Shown here one piece after another: positions 32,952 to 42,918 of a DNA stretch of 64,000 nt. The notes beneath the pieces are model-generated. The model saw only the letters and a list, made by a program, of their open reading frames with translations. It was not told the DNA's origin and ran no database searches. The position numbers and the translations under genes are program-made. Origin of the DNA: Imbricaverruca yamaguchii (lineage: Eukaryota > Arthropoda > Thecostraca > Neoverrucidae); contig JAOTOL010001479.1 of the NCBI GenBank assembly GCA_034440575.1, forward strand, positions 652,501 through 716,500, given 5' to 3'. The first letter of the stretch is position 1. Each line of letters starts with the position of its first letter.

Positions 32952-33355
32952 TAACCCGATGAATACAAAGTTACTCACCACGAGGTCTCGTGACGAATCA
33001 CAACACACCACTTCCAGCTATGTACCAACTAAAAAGAGTGGGGATGGGGAAAATGGAGAAAGTGAAAGGTGGAAAATTCGACCAAACTGAACCTATGAAA
33101 TGCCCCCAGTGATCTTTCCTTAAAATAGGCTTTGGTACTGAGCGACCACGCACCGATGCCCCGACCCACACCCGGTGAGGAGCAGATAAGCGATTTTCGA
33201 GCTTGGTGCGCAAATCTAGCTAGCTTTATCCGAAAAGAAGTAATCCTCAGTGGGGCACAACAAAAGCCTTGTTCCTATAGTGTAGCTACCAATGAGAAGT
33301 GACGGCGATAAGGGCACAAACATGGCGTTAAAAATGTGCATTTGTGGGCTAGTCA
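32952..33355. other. No recognisable feature
   Basis: Sequence beyond the predicted 3' end of the PNUTS gene. Nothing recognised. Confidence 0.3.
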
Positions 33356-33377
33356 ACAATTGAAGCATTCAAGGTCA

Positions 33378-33383
33378 TTTATT
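33378..33383 (-). terminator. PPP1R10: Candidate PNUTS poly(A) signal
   Basis: AATAAA on the minus strand, about 295 bases after the stop codon at 33,676. It would give a short 3' UTR. It is the first perfect hexamer I found downstream of the stop. Confidence 0.5.
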
Positions 33384-33675
33384 GTCACGATATAACATGG
33401 CGATTGGATTGCGTAATAAAATACATTCAATTCGTGAGCAAACCACATTGAATCATGCGCAGGTATACACATATGCAAAACAAGCCACAAGGGTACATCC
33501 GCAAAACACATGTCAGTGCCGAGCGGTCTCACGACGCTCGGACGCACGTAATGAACAGACCCTCTACCAACACACCAACACACACAGGGTTGGTGGGTGG
33601 GAAACCGTCCTTTGTACTGCATCATCGTGCACACCGCCAGCACGTCCCGTCGTCACTTTCACAGCCAGTAGACGT

Positions 33676-34284
33676 CTACACAAAGTCGTCGGGGGCCTGT
33701 CGGTCGTTCCAGTGGCGACTGTCGGTCCTGCCGCGGCCGGTGCCGCCGCCACGACTCGGCTGCGTGTCGCTGCGGCCCGACGAGCCATTTCGCACCTGGG
33801 CCGAGTGCATGAACTGGCACGCCATGCCTTTGCGACAGTGGCCGGCGTTGTAGTGGCGGCAGGGAATGTCGAAGTAGTTGCGGAAGGGCGGCCGGCCGCC
33901 CCCAGTGCCGCTTCGCCATCCGCCGCCCCGGCCGCGGTACCCGCCGCCGCCGCCACCGAAGTGCGGGCCGGGCCCAGGGCCAGGGCCAGGGCCGAGACCG
34001 AGACCGAGACCGAGACCGGGGCCGAGGCCTGGGCCACCCATCATCATGCCACCGGCCGGACCAGGGCCGGGACCGTTCATCATGGGGCCGGGGCCCATCG
34101 GAGGGCCGCCGATCGGTCCCCAGCCGCCACCGGGCGGAATCATCGCCTGGGGCCCGCCGAACCCGGGCCCGGGCCCCGGACCGTGCATGCCCATCGGGAC
34201 GTCCATCATGTCGTTGGGCATCATGTCGGCGTTCATGCCCATCATGCCGCCCATGCCGTCGGGTTGCATCGGTCCGCCGGGACC
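33676..34284 (-). CDS. PPP1R10: PNUTS last coding exon: Gly/Pro-rich tail and CCCH zinc finger
   Basis: Encodes the final 202 residues. It starts after a ...TGACAG acceptor in phase 0, matching the preceding donor. A Met/Gly/Pro-rich stretch passes into (G-P/G-L)n repeats, then a poly-Gly and RGRGG/RGGG segment. A zinc finger follows near the end: C-R-H-Y-N-A-G-H-C-R-K-G-M-A-C-Q-F-M-H, spacing C-x7-C-x5-C-x3-H. A Ser/Arg/Gly tail leads to TAG. The Gly-rich tail and terminal CCCH finger are hallmarks of PNUTS, which holds PP1 on chromatin and RNA polymerase II with TOX4 and WDR82. The very high GC gives false open frames on the other strand. Confidence 0.9.
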   Translation of the reverse strand, partial: GPGGPMQPDGMGGMMGMNADMMPNDMMDVPMGMHGPGPGPGFGGPQAMIPPGGGWGPIGGPPMGPGPMMNGPGPGPAGGMMMGGPGLGPGLGLGLGLGPGPGPGPGPHFGGGGGGYRGRGGGWRSGTGGGRPPFRNYFDIPCRHYNAGHCRKGMACQFMHSAQVRNGSSGRSDTQPSRGGGTGRGRTDSRHWNDRQAPDDFV

Positions 34285-35468
34285 CTGTCAACACACGAAC
34301 CACAGTCAAACGCCGCGCGACAACACAACAAGCGTCGCAAGCACACACCTGAGAATGGGTTAACCCTGGAAAAAAGACAAGTGATACCGAAAAAACCTGC
34401 TGGTGAGATTCCCGAATGTGACGGTTGCGGCACATTGCAGTTGGTTGCTAGCCCGTCTCGTCCCGGAGGTAGATATGCGCCCCCTATGGTTTTCCGCGAA
34501 TAATGAAAGAACGGCGTGCGGTAACGCACCGAAATTCAGCATACCTTTTCCCACGTCAATTTGGCACGCTGTGTGAAAATGTTGAGGTCAGGTCATCTAG
34601 GGTCAACGAGTTAGTCAAGATTAACTTAGGCCACCTCCAGGAGAGTTCAACCAGTCAAGCTTTAACGGATATGCATTTTAATGAAACCTTTAGCGTTTGC
34701 TTATCTTTAGGGACGAAACAAAGCGCACCTTAATTTTATTTTTAAAAGGTTTTTAATGACGTGTCAGTTGCACGTTTGACCATTAGGGCTAAAATCGAAA
34801 ATTTTGGCTGAAGAAAACATTTTTATGAGAGCAAATTGACACTTCAAAGGGGATGCAATTCTGGGGGTGATTTCTGGCCATAATCGTCGGTCGGTTTCCG
34901 ATGACACCTCTTTCGTTTTCGTGCGACGCTTATATTGGAGATTAGAGGGGGTTTGTATCAACCATCATCCCAGAGACGAGGTGAGGATCTGACCAGAAAT
35001 GGTTAAGCTCACAATATGGTGCACAACACGAGGAAACCCCGGTTTCCCCAACAGTCTGAGCTAAATTTCAATATAAATATCCATTTCCCAGGCACTGTGT
35101 TTTAGCTGGGAAAATGGTGTAAAACACAGCACATCGATGCGATTTCAAATTTCGAACTGTGTCTTGTGTTCTTATGAAGCCATACATGGACAATTCGTGA
35201 TTATCATGTTCATATTATATGGCAAAATAAATACTACTGAAGACAGCTCACTCACACAAAGAGAAGAATTTGAACGCACTGCTCTCATCGCCACCTACAT
35301 AGGGCCTCAGGTGACATAACAACGCCCACATTATGGAATCAACTATCTGATATTCGTGATCATTAAACCACAAACAGCCCAGCCTGTAACCGTCGCTGGT
35401 CAGGTGGTCGAGCTTGGCCGGCAGTGTCAGCTGTTGTAGTGCAGAGGCCGGCCGGTGTCAGCACGTAC
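34285..35468 (-). other. PPP1R10: PNUTS intron, no other feature
   Basis: 1.2-kb intron with GTACGT donor and TGACAG acceptor. I see no repeat or gene inside. Confidence 0.6.
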
Positions 35469-35703
35469 CCAGTTGTTGGGCGGCCCCATCAGGCTGGGCG
35501 GCGCCATGTTCGGCATCGGGCCGGCTGCCATCGGGAACGAGTTTGGCGGCGGAATGGAGCACGGCTCGGGGCGCGGCTCCGGCCAGCCGTCGCCAGTGTG
35601 GTCCTTCACGTTGGCGTCGCCCTGGTCATCCTCCAGCGGAATCGGCTTGCACGGCGTCTGGTCTTGGAACTCGGGCTCCGCCTCACTTGGTGTGTCCGGC
35701 AGC
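35469..35703 (-). CDS. PPP1R10: PNUTS internal exon: acidic/Pro-rich linker
   Basis: 235 bases. The acceptor ...TTTTGACAG and the donor CTGG|GTACGTG are both good. Its first base completes an ATG codon with the two bases left by the exon at 42,678-42,918, and it ends in phase 0. It encodes an acidic segment (P-S-E-A-E-P-E-F-Q-D, P-L-E-D-D-Q-G-D-A-N) and then a Pro/Met-rich run (S-F-P-M-A-A-G-P-M-P-N-M-A-P). This fits the low-complexity region between the PP1-binding core and the Gly-rich tail of PNUTS; no folded domain is expected. Minisatellite DNA begins directly beyond the acceptor, at about 35,706. Confidence 0.85.
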
Positions 35704-35705
35704 CT

Positions 35706-36300
35706 GTCAAAACCGTCACCCGTCACACACTGGCCACACACACACAGCCGTCACACACTGGTCATACACAAACACAGCCGTCACCCGTCACACACTGGTC
35801 ATGCACACACGCAGCCGTCACCCGTCACATACTGGACATACACACACAGCCGTCACCTGTCACACACTGGTCATGCACACACGCAGCCGTCACCCGTCAC
35901 ACACTGGACATACACACACAGCCGTCACCCGTCACACACTGGTCATGCACACACAGCCGTCACCCGTCACACACTGGACATACACACACAGCCGTCACCC
36001 GTCACACACAAACACAGCCGTCACCCGTCACACACTGGTCATACACACACAGCCGTCACCCGTCACACACTGGACATACACACACAGCCGTCACCCGTCA
36101 CACACTGGACATACATACACAGCCGTCACCAGTCACACACTGGCCACACACACACAGCTGTCACACACTGGTCATACACAAACACAGCCGTCACCCGTCA
36201 CACACTGGTCATGCACACACGCAACCGTCACCAGTCACACATTGGTCATGTACACAGAGATGGCACCCGTCACACACCAGAAATACACAGCCGAAACCTG
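35706..36300. repeat. CA-rich ~35-40-bp minisatellite (family H), main array
   Basis: About 16 units of type CACCCGTCACACACTGG + TCATACACACACAGCCGT, with length and point variants. The array begins within a few bases of a PNUTS splice acceptor. Three frames are open across it and give His/Thr/Ser-rich artefacts. Related arrays lie in other PNUTS introns at 40,735-40,930 and 42,380-42,660. Confidence 0.9.
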
Positions 36301-36307
36301 CCATCAG

Positions 36308-36505
36308 AGGCGCAGCCAAGAGGGGGAGGGGGCGAACCACACACCCTTAGGAACCAAAAATACACTAGACGAAAATAAATTTGGGGAATTTTAACCACGC
36401 AAAACTAGACATTTGGCACGTGAAGCGCGGAAAGCCGCTTCTGTTTCATGACATATTTTTTGGTTTGCCCCCAAATAAAATCCTGGGTTGCGCCCTTGCC
36501 TGTCA
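36308..36505. mobile_element. MITE-like element related to 30,105-30,398
   Basis: Starts AGGCGCAGCCAAGAGGGGG and ends CCTGGGTTGCGCCC, an imperfect inverted repeat like that of the 30-kb element (AGGCGC...CCTGGGTGCGCGCC). There is no ORF. A target duplication is not clear. Confidence 0.5.
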
Positions 36506-36519
36506 AAACCTAATCATCG

Positions 36520-36980
36520 TTGAGGGTATCAGTCGTCCTAGCTGGTGGGCGTGGCCCTGCCTGTGCCCGATGGCCGGCTGTGGGGCCCGCCACAGACCGT
36601 TTGGCGCGGCGGCCTGTGGCCAAGTGGCCACAGACGGCCTGGCCACTTGGCGTTTGTAGTGCCCCCGGCTGTCGTGGCGGAGCGCATCGCGGCCGGGTCG
36701 GTTAATTCGCCGGCATTCGGCCTGGCGCTGGCTGGACGCCAACTGCAGACGGCAGCGCTGCAGCAGCAGCTAGGTCCGCGCTGTCAGTGCTGCAGCGGCA
36801 GCCACGTTCTCAATGCCAGGCTGCACAATGCCATCTTTGCTGACGTATTATGTGTGCGTACGTCAAAACTAAGCACAGGGCTTATGGAAAACCGCACGCG
36901 ACCAAATGTATGTATGCAAGTGGACGTCACTCGGTTCTAGTTGCGCGTACGTTCCCGGCGACAGCTGAGCGCAAACAATG
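36520..36980. other. GC-rich intronic segment with overlapping hairpins
   Basis: CpG-rich. CTGTGGCC/GGCCACAG (36,614-36,633) and GCCAAGTGGCC/GGCCACTTGGC (36,619-36,651) are overlapping perfect inverted repeats. A plus-strand donor-like GTAAGTAC occurs at 36,980. The plus frame 36,545-36,940 is open, but the product is not recognised. It could be an unrelated exon or promoter; the evidence is weak. Confidence 0.25.
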
Positions 36981-38179
36981 TAAGTACCGTTTCGAGGTTT
37001 AATCTACAAATAACTCACGAATTAATATATACAGTAAGCTACAATTACTTGTTTATTAATATTTACGACAGCAAGCCACCAATGGGCCACTCCGCTTAGT
37101 TCCCAAGGACCGACACTTCTTGAAAACCTACTGAATTCGCTGCCGCATAAATTTCAAGACCGTAGGTCAATGCCTTCACGGTGAAATGAGGTCGAGATCG
37201 GCCGACGAACCGCGCCGACGAAACCTTGTGACCTTGAACGTTCGGCGGCCGGTCGGTTGAATCTGCACCACCGCAGTTCCTATATTCAACAACGGATTTA
37301 ACTTATTTTCCGCTATGATGCGCTTGTCAAATTGAACAATCACAAAATTGCATGACAATACAACCGCCCGTTTATGACGTCGTAAAAAAGGAGTGGGTGG
37401 ATCCCCCTCCCCCTGCGGCGCACGTGTTAACAGACGTGAATAACCAACACCAACGACTGCGGCGGCAATGTAAGGCCACCACAAAGTGAGATCCATTTCT
37501 ACTTTTCCTTTGCACGCGGAATGCCAACACCGACGCGAAAATTGACCTAACATCATGTCAGTAGCTTTGACCTCGATTAAAAGTTCGAGAGAGCAGAGTT
37601 GTACGCATTGATGAAAAACAGCATGGCGCGGGTTCAGCATTGACATCTTGCAACTACTCCGAACGGCGGCATTTCTAAGACTAAGGCCTGCAAATTGCGT
37701 GATATATGCAATACAGATGTATAAGCATCGTCAGTTTTGTGTCTGCGCGTACTTATTCGGCCCCTATCCCTAAAAAATACCTGAGGGGAAATCCGACCGC
37801 AAAAAATCAACAAAAACACGTAGGCTTTTGCGAGTCCTCCTCCCCTACCCGACCCGATGAGGGGTAACAAAAATATCAGCATAAGAAAAGAAAGTAATCA
37901 ATTTTCCTTTTCTCAATTTTGTTTCCGTTAAAAAGACTGTATTCTGCCATCACCATCACTAATCACGAAGGTCTCACAAGAGATTAAAACGCATGCGGTA
38001 TACCATCCTACCAGTGTTCAGCAACGTACAATTCAAGCACGTAGCGCACGACAATCACGTGCAAGACGCGGGTAAATGCCGCATGCAAAAGTGGCACGAG
38101 GCCAATCTCAGCGGCACTACGGGAGGCCGGACCGGATAATATTCCTTAATGGCATAAACATACGAATGAACATTTTTCA
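36981..38179. other. PNUTS intron sequence, nothing recognised
   Basis: The longest frame (156 codons, minus, 37,176-37,646) has no recognisable domain or splice context. Confidence 0.3.
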
Positions 38180-38292
38180 TTTGTGGTGATCGTGGTTGTG
38201 ACTTTACGACGCACTCAACATCTGAGGCCCTACCCGTACCTCTGGCATGCCAGGCGCTCGGCTTAACCACTGAGTTACCGACGCCCACAGTT
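38180..38292 (-). repeat. tRNA-like SINE fragment
   Basis: The minus strand begins GGGCGTCGGTAACTCAGTGGTT with a good A box (GGTAACTCAGTGG). It continues GCGCCTGGCATGCCAGAGGT, an anticodon-arm-like stem. The expected B box (GGTTCGANNCC) is degraded to ACGGGTAGGGCC, so this is a SINE or tRNA relic, not a working tRNA. Confidence 0.45.
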
Positions 38293-38439
38293 GCCATTTG
38301 TTAGCCAGATCGACACACAAGGTTACAAGAGTCCAGTCCAGGTCAACGAATCACATATTGAAAGCATCGTATCTACGCGATGCAGTGTGTTTCTGCGCGG
38401 CAGACAGTACTCTGCGATATGTTCTTGCATTTGAAGGAC

Positions 38440-38880
38440 GGAGATCCATCAGATCTACGCTTGCTACATATACGTGCATAAGATAAGATTACATCGAAGT
38501 GCATAAATTCTACTTTCATGCGGTTTACATTCATACGAACTACGTGATAACATTTGCAAACACGGCGGGGTATGCAGCACAACACCAAAAAAAAAAACGA
38601 GACAAAAGCGTGAAGGTGTGAAGGAGACTACAAAAACAGTGCGATTCGCATGTTACCTAAATTAGTAATATCTACGTGTAGAAGATTAACAACAACAAAA
38701 AAGCAAGAATGAAACAAACCTACAGAAACAGGATGTTCATAAAATATGTTCACAAAATCTAGGCGCAGATGATCTGGAAAAAAGCATCCGGGTAAGCAAA
38801 TTTACAAAAATGGTGTACAGGGATCCACGAAAAGTGATGGGCTGTGAATAAAATACACGTGCAGATCTACAAAAAAGGCC
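38440..38880. repeat. Diverged AGATCTAC satellite relic
   Basis: CAGATCTACG, GATCTGGA, GTGCAGATCTACA and GTTCATAAAATATGTTCACAAAATCTA are spread at irregular 20-30-base intervals. They resemble an old form of the satellite at 5.8-9 and 28 kb. A similar stretch is at 39,400-39,610. Confidence 0.4.
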
Positions 38881-39399
38881 AGGGCCAGTGGCAGATCCAA
38901 GGGAAAGGGTGTGAGTGGGCAGCTGTCGCCGAACCCTCTTGGAACCCGAAAGGCTCTCTCCGACTGAAAAAAGACATCCCTCGTAGATGTGTGTGGGGGT
39001 CCGGGTGCATCCCCCTAGATATGTATAAAGCGATAGGAACCCTTTTGCCGAGAGAGGGCACCTATCGTGTTACCACGTCAATTTTTATCACCGAAAGACA
39101 TCCCGAATCGATTTTTATCACTGAAAGCTGACAAAGAAAGATACTCCAGAAATATCACCACTCTATATAACTCGTCTTCAGCAAAACCATGAGTCAGTAC
39201 TTCGACTTAAATCCGTGGCCTGGCTTGAGGTGACCAAACAACCTTTTGCTTGATCACAGCTGCCTATATGTTGCTTTAAAAATAATTCCGTTTATCTTTA
39301 GAGCCTGATATTTAATATAAAGACAGCCTGCATAAGATTACCATAATAAACGACATTCAGAACCAACGGCATGATTTTTGGCATCGGCATGATTTTGGC
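38881..39399. other. Decayed GGGG-type repeat, otherwise nothing
   Basis: 38,881-39,080 weakly resembles the repeats at 27.2 and 62.7 kb (GGCAGATCCAAGGGAAAGG start, GGGGGTCC interior). The rest is featureless. Confidence 0.3.
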
Positions 39400-39610
39400 T
39401 CGTAGAACTTACGAACATACACCTTATGTACACCCCACATTTTTTTGTAGATTTCCTGCACATCCTTCCGTTTTGTAAGATCTACTGCACACCCTTATGC
39501 TTTTTTGCACATCTTCTACACGTTGACCTTATGCTTGTAGATCACACGTAGACATTTTGCACAGATCTTGAGCGTAGAACTTGTGCGCGTAGATCTTATG
39601 GCCTTATTAT
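39400..39610. repeat. Diverged AGATCTAC satellite relic, second block
   Basis: GTAGAACTTACG, TAAGATCTACTGC, TGTAGATCACACGTAG and CGCGTAGATCTTATGG recur at about 20-30 bases. Confidence 0.45.
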
Positions 39611-39757
39611 CATTTGAAAACGAAGCGAGTAAAATCATGGAGTCAACCATAATGACAGGAGTTCTGACCTCCGGGAAACGATATTAGACGGCGAGTTACA
39701 ATATCAATTAAAGAACCTGTTGGTCTATACGTAGTCTTTGTCGTGCCTGCAGTCGCT

Positions 39758-39825
39758 CAGTTCAACGTACTTTCTGGCACAGAAAGTACGTTGAACTGAA
39801 TACTGTTGAACGTACTTTCTGGCAC
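39758..39825. repeat. 18-bp perfect hairpin plus third direct copy
   Basis: CAGTTCAACGTACTTTCT (39,758-39,775), loop GGCAC, then its exact reverse complement (39,781-39,798). A third, direct copy TTGAACGTACTTTCTGGCAC follows after 8 bases. The function is unknown. Confidence 0.85.
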
Positions 39826-40734
39826 ACCACAGGTTGTACAGATGAGCACCGGCGGGTGATCCTTAAGAGGGGAGTAGCTTTGCATGTTTCTGGGAGGACA
39901 CGTGCCATCACCCAATGTTGGCCTTGCCCTCCTAATGATTTCAACTTTTTGACATGGGACCCCATGTTGTATGCCCGCAATCCATTTGGGTGTGTCAGTT
40001 GCCTTAATGCATGGCGCACTCCCAATACTTTTCGGAAGCATACGACTGATTTAAAGCTGGAAGCAGGAGCCAAATGCTCCCTAGGTTGGATCGGGCGACG
40101 CATGCGACTCGTCTAGAGCAGCTTGCGCTGGTGCCAGGATATCGAACCAGGGCTGCCGATCCTGTCTCTTTGGTACCGGAGTATCCCTCTGGTGGTCGTG
40201 TTGTGGGAACGGCCTCGACGGTTATGTACATATCCATTAACATTAAACAGTCTGCCCAGTTCGCCACGCTTCAGCTTTGTCCCAGAGGACTGAGGTGTCG
40301 AATCCATGATCATATATGGCCACGCAAATCGGGTATTTTTACTTAAATCACAGCATGTTCAGACAGCTCATCTTCAGTACACTTTCCTCGCTAGTTGACA
40401 CCGCCGCGCCGGCCTCGGTGCCTGGACGCCCCCCACCCCTCCAGCCTCGGTGAAGCGTCTCCACAGCGGCGAATGGTGCAGCGACAGTCGCGGCCGGCGC
40501 CAGGCGATGGCGGGCAGGGTGGGCGGGGCAGGGCAGGGCAGGCGGACATTGCCACGGCTCAACGCCGTTCTCCGAACTGCCAGCTGTTACCGCCGCCGTT
40601 ACTTCTAATGATATGCAAGTCATCGCTCGATAACCCAGTTTAAAATGGATTAGGTCACTGGTCAGGCCCGGAATGCCTTCACAGGCAAGGTCACTCGGGG
40701 GAGGCGGGGGTGATACCCGAACGGCAGCCACCGC
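39826..40734. other. Intronic sequence with tRNA B-box-like relic
   Basis: Near 40,130-40,200 the minus strand carries CTGGTTCGATATCC, close to a pol III B box, suggesting a SINE relic. 40,390-40,560 is GC-rich. No gene is recognised. Confidence 0.3.
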
Positions 40735-40930
40735 GCCGGGCCACAGCTGACACATACTGGTCCTACACACACACAGCCACCGCGCCTGGACGCAGCTGAC
40801 TGGTCCTACACACACACACAGCCACCGCGCCTGGACGCAGCTGACACATACTGGTCCTACACACACACGGCCACCGCGCCGGGACGTAGCTGACATATAC
40901 CGGTCGTATACACACAGCAGGCATCCATCA
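40735..40930. repeat. Family H minisatellite, variant array
   Basis: Four units of type GCCACCGCGCCTGGACGCAGCTGACACATACTGGTCCTACACACACACA. They share CACA-rich and CTGGTC parts with the array at 35.7-36.3 kb but have a GC-rich spacer. The units are about 53 bases. Confidence 0.8.
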
Positions 40931-41069
40931 CACACTGGCAGCGATAAATTAGTCGTAGATTAGGGTGGCGTGCACCACTTTCTGAACACAGAGTCGACGT
41001 CCCTCCCAACGAAGCATCGACATCGTGCTTCATGATGAGTGCTTATGGGGTCTTCATAAATAACTTCAA

Positions 41070-41402
41070 CAGTTTCTGTGGTCTGCCGACCGGTGCCGGT
41101 TGGACGATTGCCGGCCGGGTGGCGGGGCGCCCACCGTCACCTGGTACCCGGCAGTGCCGAGGCCGGCGCCCGCCGCTCAGTTGCCCACGTTGCCCGCCTC
41201 GATAGTCCCCGAATCGTCCCGTGGCGCAGACGCCAAGCTTAACACACCGGACCGCACTGGCTGGGACCGTGCAGGCTCGGCGTCCAATCTGCGCGCTCGG
41301 CTAAACTCGTTTGAAACCGTCGAGACTGTGGGTGACGTGTGCGCGGACGACCTGGAGCCGTACCTGGTGCCATTCGACGCTCTGCGCGAGCGGCAGGGCT
41401 AA
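41070..41402 (+). CDS. Possible plus-strand terminal exon, product unknown
   Basis: The plus strand is open from an acceptor-like CTTCAACAG (ending 41,072) to a TAA at 41,400-41,402. It is GC-rich with codon-like composition (G/C at third positions) and encodes a Pro/Ala-rich part, then a polar part R-L-N-S-F-E-T-V-E-T-V-G-D-V and D-D-L-E-P-Y-L. I do not recognise it. PNUTS splicing phases work without it, and it is on the opposite strand. It may be the last exon of a nested gene, or chance. Confidence 0.3.
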   Translation, partial: QFLWSADRCRLDDCRPGGGAPTVTWYPAVPRPAPAAQLPTLPASIVPESSRGADAKLNTPDRTGWDRAGSASNLRARLNSFETVETVGDVCADDLEPYLVPFDALRERQG

Positions 41403-42379
41403 CCGACAGCCGAGCAGCCAGCGGTAGCGCCGCGCCGCGACGCCAAGATGGCGCGCTCCCACCACTTGTGATTGGTACGATTGCACTTTGGCGCGAGTCG
41501 GTGATGTCTGGCCTCGCGTTCTGTCCTAATCTCGTCCGATTTCGTATTGTCCCGATAGATTGTCCGTGGTTTGCGGTGCTTGCAATTTAACTGCGACAAT
41601 GCCAATTGTCACATATTTCGATATTCCCAAAATATCGAATCTTCCTTCCAAAATATTCTCAATCTTCCTGCCGGGGACTTTGGCACTTCATCGACACGGA
41701 TCCCTTTGGCAGTTGCCGGTTCGTGAGTAGTGAACGATAGTTTCTTGTTGACAGGCATCATGCTTATGCTCACCGTTACAATTTGTGATGCACAACTCTT
41801 AGCACAATTCCATGTAAGATAACTAACTATGATGTTATACAATGAGCGAAAACTATTATTTTAATACTGAACACTGCCCATATACACACATCCGGCACCC
41901 GTCACCGGGGTTAAAATAATGGTTTCTCGTTAGGTGTGAGATGTCGAAACTGGCACAGAAGGATGGCTAAATTTGCCATGGAATTAATGTCAATTGAAAT
42001 GCTTTTGATGTCTTTCAGACTCAAATTAGAGCCAATTGTGTAGGTACTTATAACCGTACATTCGTCATTTGCTTTGAGATTCACAATTTAGGAAGGGCTA
42101 TATTGGTGACAGGGATAACATTACCTATGCTATAAACTGGTGCCGTACGCCGCATGACATAATTAATCCGTTTACCCGAAATTGCGCTGCGAAATGTTCG
42201 TGTATCAATACTCCTTATTAGGACCATTAACATGATAATTATAAGCGAGATACTGTTAGAAAGGAGACACGAAGACTTCATAAGCACGCATCATGGAGCA
42301 GGATGTCGATATTTATTGGAGAAGGATGTTGATTGATTGTTCAGAAAGTGTTTTTTCCACCCAATTTCAGGAATAATAT
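41403..42379. other. PNUTS intron sequence, nothing recognised
   Basis: AT-rich, short frames only. A single partial family H unit is near 41,880-41,910. Confidence 0.3.
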
Positions 42380-42660
42380 ATCACTGTCCATCACACACTG
42401 GTCAAGCGCAAAAAGCCGGCAGGCATGTCATACACTGGGCATGCAGACACACAACCAGCATGCATCAGTCACATACTGGTCATGCAGACACACAGCCAGC
42501 ATGCATCCCATGCTGCTCATACACACACAACCACCATCCGTCACACACAGGCCATACACACAGCTGGCACTCGTTACTTATAAGTCATGCACACAACCGG
42601 CTCCCATCTCACACAGCCCCTACACATATCCAACACCGCCGCACACGGTACGGCACCAGT
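42380..42660. repeat. Family H minisatellite, third array
   Basis: Units of type CATCAGTCACATACTGGTCATGCAGACACACAGCCAG, seven or so and increasingly diverged, directly beside the donor of the PNUTS exon at 42,678-42,918. Confidence 0.8.
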
Positions 42661-42677
42661 CACACTGCGACACTCAC

Positions 42678-42918
42678 ATGACCGGGTTGAGGAAGGCTGG
42701 CAGCGAGGTGAGCTCGCGCTCCTCCTGGTGTGTGCGCTCCTGGCTGCGCACGCCCGGCACCACCAGGTCCGGCGGCCGGTCCACCACGATCAGCATCTGC
42801 CACGGCATCTGCTCGGACATGCCGTCGTCGCGCGTCTGGCGGGCGCGTCGCAGAAACTCGCGCTCCTTAGTCTTCTCCAGAGTCTGCATCTCCAGGAACT
42901 TGGCACGGTTCACGTTCA
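42678..42918 (-). CDS. PPP1R10: PNUTS internal exon: conserved segment after the PP1 motif
   Basis: 241 bases; acceptor TTCTGTCGCCAG, donor CAT|GTGAGTG. With the phase left by the 45-kb exon it reads E-R-V-N-V-N-R-A-K-F, then an E/K/R-rich stretch, M-P-W-Q-M-L-I-V-V-D-R-P-P, V-P-G-V-R-S-Q-E-R and E-R-E-L-T-S-L-P-A-F. This order (charged helix, P-W with hydrophobic residues, P-G-x-x-S-Q-E-R) is the conserved block after the RVxF motif in PNUTS proteins. It ends in phase 2, completed by the exon at 35,703. Family H repeats lie within 20 bases of the donor. Confidence 0.9.

Noticed and set aside
33382..34503. Long plus-strand frame (373 codons) opposite the last PNUTS exon
   Set aside because: It is the mirror of GC-rich Gly/Pro codons. 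The minus strand has splice signals, phase agreement and a zinc finger; the plus frame has no motif.
35414..36394. Three overlapping plus-strand frames of over 300 codons, His/Thr-rich
   Set aside because: They arise from family H repeats whose unit lacks stops in several frames, and they cross a PNUTS exon on the other strand.
38180..38292. Functional tRNA gene
   Set aside because: The A box is good but the B box and T arm are degraded, and the acceptor stem cannot be closed with confidence.
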